Source: Prosthecobacter dejongeii
GTDB lineage: Bacteria; Verrucomicrobiota; Verrucomicrobiia; Verrucomicrobiales; Verrucomicrobiaceae
Assembly: GCF_014203045.1 (NCBI RefSeq)
Contig: NZ_JACHIF010000003.1
Coordinates: forward strand, 1 to 64,000
Reading direction: 5' to 3'
Length of the DNA stretch: 64,000 nucleotides
The position numbers and the translations under genes were made by a program. The notes beneath the pieces are model-generated. The model did not search any database, was not told the origin of the DNA, and was given only the letters and a program-made list of their open reading frames with translations. This document shows positions 43,201-52,390 of this stretch, in pieces; the stretch's first letter is position 1, and each line of letters opens with the position of its first letter.

Positions 43201-44178
43201 TTAGCCTACCTCCCTCACGCCCCCCACCTCCTCCAACACGCCTCTCACAGACACGGTCGCTCCGCCTTGGTCTCGGCTGCGGAGGCCGGCGATGATCACG
43301 GCCATGAGTTCCACGGTTTCGGCAAAGGGCAGGGGACGCACGCCGGTGCGCAGGAGGTCCACAAAGGCCACCAATTGCGCGCGAAAGGCGGTGTAGGTAT
43401 CGGCATGTTTGAGGGCTAGATCTCCCCGGGTGCCGTAGAGGTGGATGGCGCCGAAGCTGCCGTAGGCATCGTGAATGGCGCCGATCGTCACACGCACGCC
43501 GCTGGCATGGGTGAGGTGCATCACATCGCCCCCGGCATCGCTGTGCGCCTGCACGGTCTGAAAGCCTGGGCCTAACAAAGGGGATAGAGCCTCCAGGGCA
43601 TGGATGCCGTAGCGTTCCCAGGTCTTGCACGTGAAGCTGGTGATCCAGCGCAAGTCCCCCACGTGGGCCTGCTGCGCGGCATGGAGCTGCATCTCGGGCA
43701 TGTAACGCATGCCGCTGGTGGAAAGCAGCACGTGACCCTGAGCATGCCACTGCACAAACTGCCGCAGATCAGCCACGGTGGTGGCCAGGGGTTTGTCAAT
43801 GAACACGGGCAAGCCAGCCTCAATGAACGGGCGCACACGCCTCACATGATCCTGGCCGTCATCCGTGGCCACGATGACGGCATCCACCTGGCCGATGACG
43901 TCCTCCGGCTGCGCCACCACGTGAGCGATGCGGCTGGCGGCGGCCACCTTCGGCGCATCGGTGGGATCATCCGTCCACACATGCGTCACACGCGCGCCGG
44001 GGATGCGCACCGTCTCCAGCGGCTGCTTGCCCAGGTACACCGGGATGCCCGCATACGGACACGCCGCCATGGCCACGGGATCGTAACCATTGACGATGGC
44101 GCTCCAGGAATACGGGTGGCCATTGCCCTCGATCATACCCAGCATGGCCAGGCGCAGTTCACGGTCAGAAGAAATCAT
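43201..44178 (-). CDS. Gfo/Idh/MocA-family oxidoreductase
   Basis: The 325-residue protein has an N-terminal Rossmann part (LRLAMLGMIEGNGHPYSW), a VDAVIVATDDGQDH strand and FIDKPLATT, a variant of the family's EKP motif with the catalytic Lys. The C-terminal alpha/beta domain ends in LLRTGVRPLPFAETVELMAVIIAGLRS. Such enzymes oxidise or reduce sugars and related polyols with NAD(P). The usual GxGxxG is replaced by GMIEGNG, so cofactor binding may differ. No signal peptide is present. It stands alone with repeat DNA downstream and upstream, and the physiological substrate is not indicated. Confidence 0.8.
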   Translation of the reverse strand: MISSDRELRLAMLGMIEGNGHPYSWSAIVNGYDPVAMAACPYAGIPVYLGKQPLETVRIPGARVTHVWTDDPTDAPKVAAASRIAHVVAQPEDVIGQVDAVIVATDDGQDHVRRVRPFIEAGLPVFIDKPLATTVADLRQFVQWHAQGHVLLSTSGMRYMPEMQLHAAQQAHVGDLRWITSFTCKTWERYGIHALEALSPLLGPGFQTVQAHSDAGGDVMHLTHASGVRVTIGAIHDAYGSFGAIHLYGTRGDLALKHADTYTAFRAQLVAFVDLLRTGVRPLPFAETVELMAVIIAGLRSRDQGGATVSVRGVLEEVGGVREVG

Positions 44179-45295
44179 GCGGATAAAAAACAGTCGTCAA
44201 ACCAACGCGAGCCGACGAGGAAAAATCGCGTGGGTACGCGGAAAAAAAGACCGAACGAGCTGGGTTACGCTTCGCGTCTGTTGGCGGCTGAGGGCAGGAT
44301 CCAGGGACTGCGATTGCGAGATGGAAAGGGCTGGAAGCCCTCATTCCTTGGGGGGCACAAAGGCCGAACGGGGGCGTGATCCCGCAGTCGCGGGACAGGC
44401 GCATGTGCGCTCCATGGCGAACGATGCATCTTGGGGCGGACGGCATCACTCGGAGAGTGATGGATACTGTACTGGCGGACGATGCGTTTTGGGGCGGACG
44501 CATCACTCGGAGAGTGATGGATACTGTACTGGCGGACGATGCGGACAGGTGCGAAGCGAATGTCCGCGCTCCGCTCGGGAAGGTGCAAGGGGGCGGACGG
44601 GGCATGAGATGGGAGTTCCGCGAGGACGCAAAACTCGGCACGCGAGACGCGTGCGCTCCATGGCGGACGATGCGTTTTGGGGCGGACGCATCACTCGGAG
44701 AGTGATGGATACTGTACTGGCGGACGTGGCCCTTTCCCCACCCCGCTACGCATGGGGACCCTGCGCCCTACCTTCCCTTGCGCCGTCCCCCGCCCCGGAG
44801 GGGCGAAAGAAGAGTAGCCGGGGGCGGAGCGAGGCTTGGCGAGCGAGAACCCCCGGACTTGCGAATAACCAACGATGTGGCAAGAGATGCGCCCTGAAGG
44901 GGCGCGAGAAAGGCACTCGCACCGAGACGTCCACACCTCCGACACCGCAGGCCCGCCGACGGAGCGCGAATATCCTATTCGCCTCACCTTCCCAGCGCCC
45001 CGGAGTTCTAGACACTCCCGTTCGCCGTACAGTATTCATCACTCTCCGAGTGATGCGTCCGCCCCCAGCCATCTTCGTCCGCTATCGAAGGTCTTCACCA
45101 CAGCATTCCCGCTTTTCCCCCAGACCGTCCCACGTGCAGGACGGGGCGACAGTGCACGGCCCCCCTCGTTTCAGGCCAGGAACGTAAACACACCTCTTGT
45201 TAATCCTGCCATCCTGTTAATCCTGTAAAAAAGCGGTGCGAGTGGGCGGGTTCTCATTCCCGAGCAAAGGCGGAATAGACAAATCACACCCCCCA
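44179..45295. repeat. 1.1-kb intergenic repeat block, mainly R-C, R-B, R-D, R-F
   Basis: No gene is seen. An R-H-like hairpin is at 44331-44356. R-C cores lie at 44444-44462, 44501-44519 (57 bp apart and near-identical with flanks), 44689-44707 and, reversed, 45037-45055. R-F is at 44612-44664. R-B is reversed at 44790-44912, R-D reversed at 44960-44984 and an R-E-like hairpin lies at 45125-45145. A TTAATCCTG repeat is at 45199-45228. From 44790 to 45055 the order is the exact reverse of the composite unit. Confidence 0.85.
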
Positions 45296-48166
45296 CTACT
45301 CCAGGTAGATCAATTCATTCGCATTCAGCAAAGCACGCGCCAGAGCGGTGCGCCCTTGAGTTTCTAGAAAGCGTGCTCCGGCCTGCCTCTCCGCCTCCGT
45401 CGGCGCCCGTTGAAAGAGGATTTCATAGGCCTGGGGCAGGGGATCGCGCGCATCCAGGCGCTGGGCGAGTGCCGCCGCCATGTCCAGGGTAAAGGCGTGA
45501 TTCAGCAGCGTCAGCGCCTGCATGGGCGTGGTGGTATTTGCCCGGCGCGGCGCGGCAAAGGAGATGTCCGGCAGGTCAAAGTCATTCAGCACATCCACCA
45601 CACTGGCGCGGGCATTTTGATGATACACTGCGCGGCGATACGTCTCCGGCCCATGCACATCCAGCGGCGTGTAGGTGGTGACGTTGTTTTGCATGGCCTT
45701 GTACAGGCGAAAGCCCGGCCCACCCGCAGGCTCCAGCTTCAGCATTCCCGCCACCGTCAGCAGCGTATCACGCACCTCCTCAGCGGTGAGTCGGCGCGGG
45801 GGAAAACGCCACAGCAGCCGCGCCTCTTGATCCACCTGTGCAGCCTCGGCGCGATGCTGCCCGGACTGCCGATACGTTTGTGATAGCAAGATCTCCCGAT
45901 GCAGCGGCTTCAGCCGCCACCCATGGGCGATGAGTCGGCGCGCCAGGTAATCCAGCAGTGCCGGGTGCGTGGGCTGGCTGCCCAGGAAACCAAAGTCGCT
46001 GGGCGTATCCACCAGCCCCGTGCCGAAGTGGTACTGCCACACGCGATTTGCCAAAACGCGAGCCGTCAGCGCATTCGCATCGTTGGTTATCCAGCGGGCC
46101 AGTTCCAGCCGCCGCTGCCCTTCGGGTGCATCTTGTGATAGGGCAAATTTGGGCGTCAGATCTGCCAGCACTTGCAGGCTGCTAGGCAGCACAGCCGCCG
46201 CCGGTTTCATCGGGTCACCACCCACATGGACAAAGGTGGCCTCCTTCGGCTGCGCATGCGTGCCTGCCCACACCTGCGGCAGCGCGGGCACAGCGGCCAC
46301 CTTACGCTGCACCTGCGCCAGGTCGCGATCCAGCTTCGCGAGCTGCGCCGTCTCCTCTTTGGTGATCACCGTGCGGCGTGCTTTGGCGATGCCATGCGCC
46401 GGACTCCAGGCCTCGCGCCCGGCATCGCTGGCCACCGTTTGCCACGTCTGGCCATCCAGAGAGACCTGCACCTCATACTCACACGGTGTGGCCCCGCGCA
46501 CCTTGCTTTCGTCAATCTCGCGCCCGCCTTTCGCATTGATGAAGGTGATGCCTTGAATCTTCTGAACTTGGGGAAAAGTCAGCGTCAGCACCGCTGGGTG
46601 GCCGATGAACCACTGCTCGCCAAATTGGCCATCAATGCACAGTTGCGGCCCGTAAGCCTCGGGGAAATCTTCCGCCGTGGCAGACTTCGCCCCTGCCGCC
46701 TGGGTGCCCAGGCTGGCCAGCGCCACATTGCGCGGCGTGGTCTCCGCGCTCCACACCTGAAATTCAGTGAGCTTGCCCGCGCCCGCCTTGCCCCCTGGCT
46801 CGGTGGTCAGGGACTGGATGACGAAGCGCACCTGCCGCGCCTCCACAGGTGGGAAGGTTTCCTCCGTGCCATGCACGTCTATCTTGGGGCGCGTGGGTTT
46901 CATCTGCGCATAGGCCGCCTTCGCTCGCTGCTCCACCTGCGCATTCAGTGCCGCCTTGGTTTCATTGAGTTTTGCCATCCTTGCGGTTAGGGGTTTCATC
47001 GCGGCTGCATGGGCCGCGCGCTGCTCCGCACTGGCGATGACTCGCCGCCCATGGGTCACCCCCTCAAAGGCCGCACGAAGGCGGTAATAATCCTCCGTGG
47101 GGATGGGGTCGAATTTGTGATGGTGACAGCGTGCGCAATTGATGGTTAGGCCCAGGAAAGCCCCGCCCGTGGCCGTGATCATGTCATCCAGCGTGGCCGC
47201 GCGGATGTTCTTCTGCGCCACCGGGTCTTGATTCCCCACATCGTCATAGGCCCCCGCCACCAGGAAGGCGCTGCCCACCTCCACCTCCGGTTCATCCTTG
47301 CCGATGACATCGCCCGCCAGATGCTCGGTGATGAATTGATTGAATGGCTTGTCCGCATTGAGCGATCGAATGACGTAATCCCGAAACGGCCACAGATCAT
47401 CAATGACGAAGTTTCGTTCAAAGCCATTGCTCTCGCCAAAACGCACCACGTCCAGCCAGTGGCGGCCCCACTGCTCCCCATAGCGCGGGCTGGCTAGCAG
47501 GCGATCCACCAGCGCCGTCGTGGCCGCCTCCGCATCGGCCGTGTACGCCATCTCAAAAGCCGCCACCTCAGCCGCCGTGGGCGGCAGGCCCGTGACATCG
47601 TAGCTCATGCGGCGGATCAGTACCCGTGCCTCCGCCGGGCCATTCAGCACCAGCTTTTTCTCCGCCAGGGCCTGAGTGATGAAGCCGTCAATCGCCCCTG
47701 TTTTAAACTTGGTTAGGTCGCTCGAAACATCGCGCAGCGGTTGCAGGGACCACCAGGTTTTATCCGCCCGCTTCGCCTCCATCTTCACGCCCGTGCGCGG
47801 GTCTGGCGCGCCCATTTTCACCCAGGTGATCAGATCCGCGATGACCGCCTCTGGCAGCTTCGGTTTCTTCGGCGGCATCTCCAGGTCCGGCTCCAGATGT
47901 TGCAGCGTGCGGATCAGCAGGCTCGCTTCTGGTTTGCCAGGGATGATCACGGGCTGGCCACTGTCACCGCCCTTTTCCCAGCCAGCCTTCGAGTCCAGGT
48001 AAAGATTCCCCTTCAGCTTCTTCGCCTCCGCGCTGTGGCAGGCGTAGCAGTGCTCCACCAAGACCGGGCGGACTTTCTGCTCAAAGAAGGCTACATCTGC
48101 CGCTGCCCCTAGAGGGAGTGCTGCGCTGCCCAGAAAAGCCAGGACCAAGAGGTAAGAATGCTTCAT
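45296..48166 (-). CDS. Exported PSD1-type protein: cytochrome-c/DUF1549/DUF1553
   Basis: The 956-residue protein starts with a signal peptide (MKHSYLLVLAFLGSAALPLGAAA). A planctomycete cytochrome-c-type domain has haem motif CYACH at residues 40-44. DUF1549 (about 145-350, RRMSYDVTGLPPT) follows. A discoidin-like carbohydrate-binding segment (LTFPQVQKIQGITFINAKGG, YEVQVSLDGQTW) lies in the middle, and DUF1553 at the end has RVLANRVWQYHFGTGLV and LSQTYRQSG. These proteins are large periplasmic factors of Planctomycetes and Verrucomicrobia linked to polysaccharide breakdown. ATG 48166 is used because upstream codons overlap the antitoxin gene. The DUF1501 partner lies 1.2 kb upstream on the same strand. 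Confidence 0.95.
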   Translation of the reverse strand: MKHSYLLVLAFLGSAALPLGAAADVAFFEQKVRPVLVEHCYACHSAEAKKLKGNLYLDSKAGWEKGGDSGQPVIIPGKPEASLLIRTLQHLEPDLEMPPKKPKLPEAVIADLITWVKMGAPDPRTGVKMEAKRADKTWWSLQPLRDVSSDLTKFKTGAIDGFITQALAEKKLVLNGPAEARVLIRRMSYDVTGLPPTAAEVAAFEMAYTADAEAATTALVDRLLASPRYGEQWGRHWLDVVRFGESNGFERNFVIDDLWPFRDYVIRSLNADKPFNQFITEHLAGDVIGKDEPEVEVGSAFLVAGAYDDVGNQDPVAQKNIRAATLDDMITATGGAFLGLTINCARCHHHKFDPIPTEDYYRLRAAFEGVTHGRRVIASAEQRAAHAAAMKPLTARMAKLNETKAALNAQVEQRAKAAYAQMKPTRPKIDVHGTEETFPPVEARQVRFVIQSLTTEPGGKAGAGKLTEFQVWSAETTPRNVALASLGTQAAGAKSATAEDFPEAYGPQLCIDGQFGEQWFIGHPAVLTLTFPQVQKIQGITFINAKGGREIDESKVRGATPCEYEVQVSLDGQTWQTVASDAGREAWSPAHGIAKARRTVITKEETAQLAKLDRDLAQVQRKVAAVPALPQVWAGTHAQPKEATFVHVGGDPMKPAAAVLPSSLQVLADLTPKFALSQDAPEGQRRLELARWITNDANALTARVLANRVWQYHFGTGLVDTPSDFGFLGSQPTHPALLDYLARRLIAHGWRLKPLHREILLSQTYRQSGQHRAEAAQVDQEARLLWRFPPRRLTAEEVRDTLLTVAGMLKLEPAGGPGFRLYKAMQNNVTTYTPLDVHGPETYRRAVYHQNARASVVDVLNDFDLPDISFAAPRRANTTTPMQALTLLNHAFTLDMAAALAQRLDARDPLPQAYEILFQRAPTEAERQAGARFLETQGRTALARALLNANELIYLE

Positions 48167-48221
48167 GAAGGAGGGGAGGATTTGATTGCTAAAACACAGA
48201 ATCATGTGTTTACTTCTGGGC

Positions 48222-48530
48222 ATGGAGATTTCCTTGAAAGATGATGTGGTGAGCCTCACGGATTTTTCGCGAAACACGCGGAAGCACACCCGTGCCTTGG
48301 CAAAGAACCACCGCCCTCGGGTGCTGACGCACAATGGCAAAGCCGCCGTGGTGGTGATGTCGGTCGCCGCTTTTGAGGCACTGTCCCATGAGGCGGAGGA
48401 ACACCGCCTGGATGTGCGCTTGCAGACTGCCCTGAACGACTATGCCAAAGGCCGCCCTACCCAGCCAGCAACCCAGGCTTTTGAGGGCATCCGCCGTCGT
48501 GCTGCCACACGCCGCCAGCCTGTCCCATGA
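48222..48530 (+). CDS. Phd/YefM-type antitoxin
   Basis: The 102-residue protein has the Phd/YefM N-terminal DNA-binding fold: MEISLKDDVVSLTDFSRNTRKH, then RPRVLTHNGKAAVVVMSVAAFEAL. An acidic helical tail that would wrap the toxin follows. The ATG at 48222 fits the family start better than 48186. It overlaps the toxin gene by 4 bp, the usual type II operon order. It is divergent from the PSD1 gene, 55 bp away, so the antitoxin may bind a shared promoter region. Confidence 0.9.
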   Translation: MEISLKDDVVSLTDFSRNTRKHTRALAKNHRPRVLTHNGKAAVVVMSVAAFEALSHEAEEHRLDVRLQTALNDYAKGRPTQPATQAFEGIRRRAATRRQPVP

Positions 48531-48865
48531 GCTGGACTCTGCACCTTGCACCTGAGGCCGTGCGCTGCATCGAAGACCAGATGCTCTGGTATGAGGAGGA
48601 TGACCAGCGTGGTGGGTCAGGCCTGGCAGATCGTTGGTTAGGCAAGCTGGAGGAGGCTCTGTTGAAACTAAGTCTGCACCCTGAACGGCACGGATTCGCC
48701 CCAGAAAATGGCCGCTGGCAGCCTCACCTAGAGCTGCGCCAGATGCGCTTCGTCCCCTGGAAATCAAAGCCCGGTTGGCGTCTCCTGTACGTGCTAGATG
48801 AAGACCGCAAGCAGCTAACGCTTTTGCAGGTCCGTCATGAAAAACGCCCGTGGCTGGTTGAATAG
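48527..48865 (+). CDS. RelE/ParE-superfamily toxin
   Basis: The 112-residue protein has a compact RelE/ParE-type shape: LHLAPEAVRCIEDQMLWYEE at the start, then helices with LADRWLGKLEEALLKL, and a strand part RQMRFVPWKSKPGWRLLYVLDEDRKQLTLLQVRHEKRPW. The C-terminal Arg and His residues are the usual active-site or interface positions. It likely cleaves mRNA on the ribosome or poisons gyrase; the sequence does not tell which. It is coupled to the antitoxin by a 4-bp overlap. Confidence 0.85.
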   Translation: MSWTLHLAPEAVRCIEDQMLWYEEDDQRGGSGLADRWLGKLEEALLKLSLHPERHGFAPENGRWQPHLELRQMRFVPWKSKPGWRLLYVLDEDRKQLTLLQVRHEKRPWLVE

Positions 48866-49390
48866 AGGACATTCCTCGTGTGGCTATGAAACGAACTTCA
48901 TCTACGCCGGGGCTGCGGGTGAAATCCATCGGGTAGATTTGATCGTGTGGCATTGGCCTAACGGAGAGGGTACTCCGTAAACACATTCGAAAATAAGAAC
49001 CTCCCTCGTCATACGCTGCCTTTCGTCCTGGAAGGACGAGAGACCCTAGCCGGGGGTAACGCGAGGCACGAGCAAAACCCCCGGAGATGCACACGCCCAT
49101 TGTGTTCGTTCGCCAAGCGTCCTGGAGGGACGCGAGAAGGGACAAGGGGTCTTCTAGAATCGGATCTTTCTCGCCTCCCTTCAGGAGGCCCCGCTGACGG
49201 GAGACTCCCTCATCTTGTTCATCCGGGGGTTCCCGGTGGCTACGCCGCCTCCACCCCCGGCTAAGGGCTTTCGTCCCTCCGGGACGCGGTGAAGCCTCAC
49301 TGAGAAAAACCTCGGCGCGCTCCATCTCCCGCTTAGAGACGATTTTCAAAGGCTGGTTTTGCGATCTCATGACCTGAAAAAACCGCCCCT
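48866..49390. repeat. R-B pair in inverted orientation
   Basis: No gene is seen. The first R-B (49023-49139, reverse) has CGTCC-TGGAA-GGACG, TAGCCGGGGGT...ACCCCCGG and GCGTCC-TGGAG-GGACGC. The second (49165-49290, forward) has GCCTCC-CTTCA-GGAGGC and a central hairpin with inner GGTGGC-TAC-GCCGCC. The pair forms a BIME-like unit. The side-hairpin pairs differ from the common GCGCCC form but always pair. Confidence 0.9.
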
Positions 49391-50791
49391 TCACGCTAAG
49401 ATCGGTGCCAGCACGTGCCCGTGCACATCCGTGAGGCGGCGATTCGTGCCGTTGTGGTAATAGGTGAGTTTTTCGTGATCCAGGCCTAACAGGTGAAGGA
49501 TGGTGGCGTAAAAATCATACACGCTGGTCACGTCCTGCACGCTGCGGCGGCCAAAGTCATCCGTGGCCCCGTGGCTCACGCCGCCTTTGATGCCTGCGCC
49601 CATCATCCAGGTCGTGTAGGCATCCGGGTTATGGTCGCGGCCAGAGGTGCCCTGCTGGTGGGTGGGCATGCGGCCAAACTCCGTGCACCAGATGATGAGC
49701 ACATCATTCAGCATGCCGCGCTGTTTCAGGTCTGTGAGCAGGGCGGCGGTGGGTTGGTCAAAGATGGGGCCGTGGCGTTCATAGTCGGCCTTCAGCGTCT
49801 TGTGCGCATCCCAGTTCAGCAGGCCATCCACCGCGCTCGCGCGCGAGGCACAGTACAGGCTTACGTAGCGCACGCCCTGCTCTAGAAAGCGCCGGGCTAA
49901 CAAACAGTTGCGTGCGTAGGCGGCCTTCAGGTGATTCGCATCATGGGTCCCATAAAGATCCTGGATGTGCTGCGGCTCGCGGGAAAGGTCACTCACTTCC
50001 GGCGCGGTGAGCTGCATCTTTGCCGCCAGTTCATAGGCCGCCATGCGCGCCCGCAGTTCCTCCTGGCCGGGGTGGGCCTGGGCATGCTGTTGATTGAGAA
50101 AGTGCAGGTACTCCCGCGTGGCCTTTTCCTCCGTGGGCGAGATGGCTGCCGGACGCGCCAGATTCCGCAGCGGCTGCTGTGCGGCCATGCTCACGGCCTG
50201 GTGCTGCGCCGGGAGAAAGCCATGGCTCCAGTTAGACTTGCCGTTAGGCGGCTCCCCACGCAGATCCTGGATGGAAACATACGTGGGCAGGTTTTCATTC
50301 AGGCTGCCCAGGCCGTAGCTCACCCAGGAGCCCGCGCTGGGGAAACCATCGCGGGTGAAGCAGGAGTTCATCGCCACACAGCCCGGCCCGTGCGTGTTCG
50401 TGCGGGAGGCCATGCTGTGGATAAAGGCGATGTCATCCACATGCCGCGCCATGTGCGGCAGCAGGGAGGTGATCATCTTCCCACTCTGGCCCGCAGGCAC
50501 AAAGTCCCAGGGCGAGCGCATGAGGTTGCCATTTTTTCCCTGGAAACTCACCTCGGCCTCACCCCCGGGCATGGGGGTGCCGTGGTACTTTTCCAGCAGC
50601 GGTTTGTGATCCCAAAGATCCACATGAGAGGCTGCGCCAGGGCAAAAGATCTGCAGCACCTGCTTCGCCTTTGGCGCAAAGTGGGGCTGCTGCACAGGCG
50701 CACCATCCATCAGGCGTGTCAGCGCCACCCCCGTGAGTCCGGTGCTCATGCGATCTAAAAAAGCACGGCGAGAAAGAAAAGTTGCATTCAT
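49391..50791 (-). CDS. DUF1501 protein with Tat signal
   Basis: The 466-residue protein starts with a twin-arginine signal (SRRAFLDRMSTGLTGVAL). The DUF1501 body shows IFCPGAASHVDLWDHKP, FIHSMASRTNTHGPG, WVSYGLGS and DVLIIWCTEFGRMP with HNPDAYTTWMMG at the end. The family is related to the sulfatase/alkaline phosphatase fold and usually follows a PSD1 (DUF1549/DUF1553) gene. Here the two genes lie on the same strand but are separated by an oppositely oriented toxin-antitoxin pair and R-B repeats. It would be exported folded to the periplasm. A GCCTAACC box touches its start codon. Confidence 0.95.
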   Translation of the reverse strand: MNATFLSRRAFLDRMSTGLTGVALTRLMDGAPVQQPHFAPKAKQVLQIFCPGAASHVDLWDHKPLLEKYHGTPMPGGEAEVSFQGKNGNLMRSPWDFVPAGQSGKMITSLLPHMARHVDDIAFIHSMASRTNTHGPGCVAMNSCFTRDGFPSAGSWVSYGLGSLNENLPTYVSIQDLRGEPPNGKSNWSHGFLPAQHQAVSMAAQQPLRNLARPAAISPTEEKATREYLHFLNQQHAQAHPGQEELRARMAAYELAAKMQLTAPEVSDLSREPQHIQDLYGTHDANHLKAAYARNCLLARRFLEQGVRYVSLYCASRASAVDGLLNWDAHKTLKADYERHGPIFDQPTAALLTDLKQRGMLNDVLIIWCTEFGRMPTHQQGTSGRDHNPDAYTTWMMGAGIKGGVSHGATDDFGRRSVQDVTSVYDFYATILHLLGLDHEKLTYYHNGTNRRLTDVHGHVLAPILA

Positions 50792-50808
50792 GGTTAGGCG
50801 GGATGGGT

Positions 50809-51495
50809 TCAGTTCAGTCCCAGGTCCTCACGGGCAGTGACCAGGTGCTTGTGCATGGCGCGGGCAGCCGCAGCGCCATCCCCCTGCTCGATGGCCTTCA
50901 CCACCGCCCCATGCTGGCGGATGGCGGTGGCGGGCGTCACGCGCTGGTAACCATGCTTCAGGCTGGCCTGCAGCAGGTCTGAAAGTGAGTGCATCAGTAG
51001 CCCCGCGATCTGGTTTCCCGAAAGCACGGCCAGTGTGCGATGAAACTCCATGTCAGCCATGACCGATTCCTCAAACGTGGTCGCTAGCGCCAGTTTCTCA
51101 TGCACCGCTCGCAGCGCCTTCACCTGCTTCGGCGTCGCACGCTCCGCTGCCAGTCGCGCATTCTCAGGCTCCACCATCAGCCGCACTTCGATGAGTTGCC
51201 GCAGCCTTTCCGTGGCCTCCGGCACCAGCAGTTCCAGCGCGCCGGTGAGCGGCTTGTGCAGGTGATTCACCGTGCGGATGCCCAGCCCCTGGCGGATCTC
51301 CAGCAGACCCTGCTGCTCCAGGCGTTTTGTCGCCTCGCGCACCACGCTGCGGCTCACGCCCAGTTGCGTGGCCAGTTCGCGCTCCGTCGGCAGCCAGTTT
51401 TCATCCTCCGCCACATCCCGCCGCGCGATGGCAGCCAGGCTTTGACAGACTTTTTCCACCAGAGAAGGTGGGCGGGCGATGGTATCAAGGATCAT
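50809..51495 (-). CDS. FadR-subfamily GntR transcriptional regulator
   Basis: The 228-residue protein has a GntR winged helix (LPTERELATQLGVSRSVVREATKRLEQQGLLEIRQGLG) and a C-terminal FCD ligand-binding domain with metal-type residues (MADMEFHRTLAVLSGN, RQHGAVVKAIEQGD, HLVTAREDLG). FadR/FCD members sense organic acids and control catabolic genes. It lies 17 bp upstream, in transcription order after, the DUF1501 gene direction: both run leftward, and this regulator precedes it, so co-transcription is likely. A GTGGTCAGACCAC palindrome ahead of its start is the expected operator type. Confidence 0.9.
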   Translation of the reverse strand: MILDTIARPPSLVEKVCQSLAAIARRDVAEDENWLPTERELATQLGVSRSVVREATKRLEQQGLLEIRQGLGIRTVNHLHKPLTGALELLVPEATERLRQLIEVRLMVEPENARLAAERATPKQVKALRAVHEKLALATTFEESVMADMEFHRTLAVLSGNQIAGLLMHSLSDLLQASLKHGYQRVTPATAIRQHGAVVKAIEQGDGAAAARAMHKHLVTAREDLGLN

Positions 51496-51509
51496 GGCAG
51501 GGTGATCAG

Positions 51510-51522
51510 GTGGTCAGACCAC
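51510..51522. promoter_or_regulatory. FadR-type operator GTGGTCAGACCAC
   Basis: A perfect 13-bp palindrome centred on A lies 15 bp before the start of the FCD regulator. FCD-type FadR members bind sites of the form TGGTNNNACCA, which this matches. Autoregulation is the likely role. Confidence 0.7.
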
Positions 51523-52390
51523 GGTTAGAACGGAATCCTTGGTAATAGTATTTCAAGGAATTTATAGAGTAGGGGATAAGCCCGCCGCTGGGACCCCGTG
51601 CCTGGTCGTCATGTCACGCTCGCGGGACGGTCTTGGGGAAAAGCGGGAATGCTGGGGTGAAGACCTTCGATAGCGGACGAGGATGGCAGGGGGCGGACGC
51701 ATCACTCGGAGAGTGATGCATACTGCACGGCGAACGGCGGTGTGGAGGACTCCGGGCGTGCTGGGAGGGTGAGGCGAATAGGATATTCGCGCTCCGTCGG
51801 TGGGCCTTCGGTGGCGGAGGTGTGGATGTCTCGCTCCGTGTGCGCTTCTCGCGCCCCTCCAGGGCGCTTTGGCTTTGACGCGTGTGTTGTTAGGCGTAGG
51901 TCCGGGGGTTCCCGCTCGCCAAGCCTCGCTCCACCCCCGGCTACCCGCTTTCGCCCCTCCGGGGCGGGGGAAAGGCCACGTCCGCAGGTACAGGATGAAT
52001 CACTCTCCGAGTGATGCGTCCGCCCCAGCCAAGCCACGTTCGCGAGGGGCGCGCAGACATCTTGCGTGCTGAGTTTCGCGTCTCGCGGAACTTCGTTTTA
52101 ACGGCCCACCCGTCCCCTTGAACCGTTTGGCCTCCGGTTGTCATCCACCACGCCACCTTTTCCCATTCCACCTGCTGGCGCAGGCAGCTACGGGCCTGCT
52201 GCCACCGGCTCTTAGCGACGATCCCATGCCCCTCACGTGCTTGGTCTCGCGATGGCCCCTTTTGAAGACACGGCATACCTTCAAAATCCCTCTCTCATCC
52301 GAATCCTTTGAGCCTCACCGTGCACCCGCCTCCATAATGCATCCTCGCCTAACCAAAAGCGCTCTTGTATAACCTCGCCTCCCTGCCCTC
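51523..52390. repeat. Intergenic repeat block with composite unit
   Basis: No gene is seen. The composite order appears again: R-C 51700-51718, R-D 51772-51796, R-B 51845-51966 and a second R-C with the variant flank GGTACAGGATGAATC (51999-52015). R-F follows in reverse (52061-52095) and R-G in reverse (52141-52192). 52200-52390 has no module apart from a GCCTAACC heptamer 44 bp before the next ATG. Confidence 0.85.
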
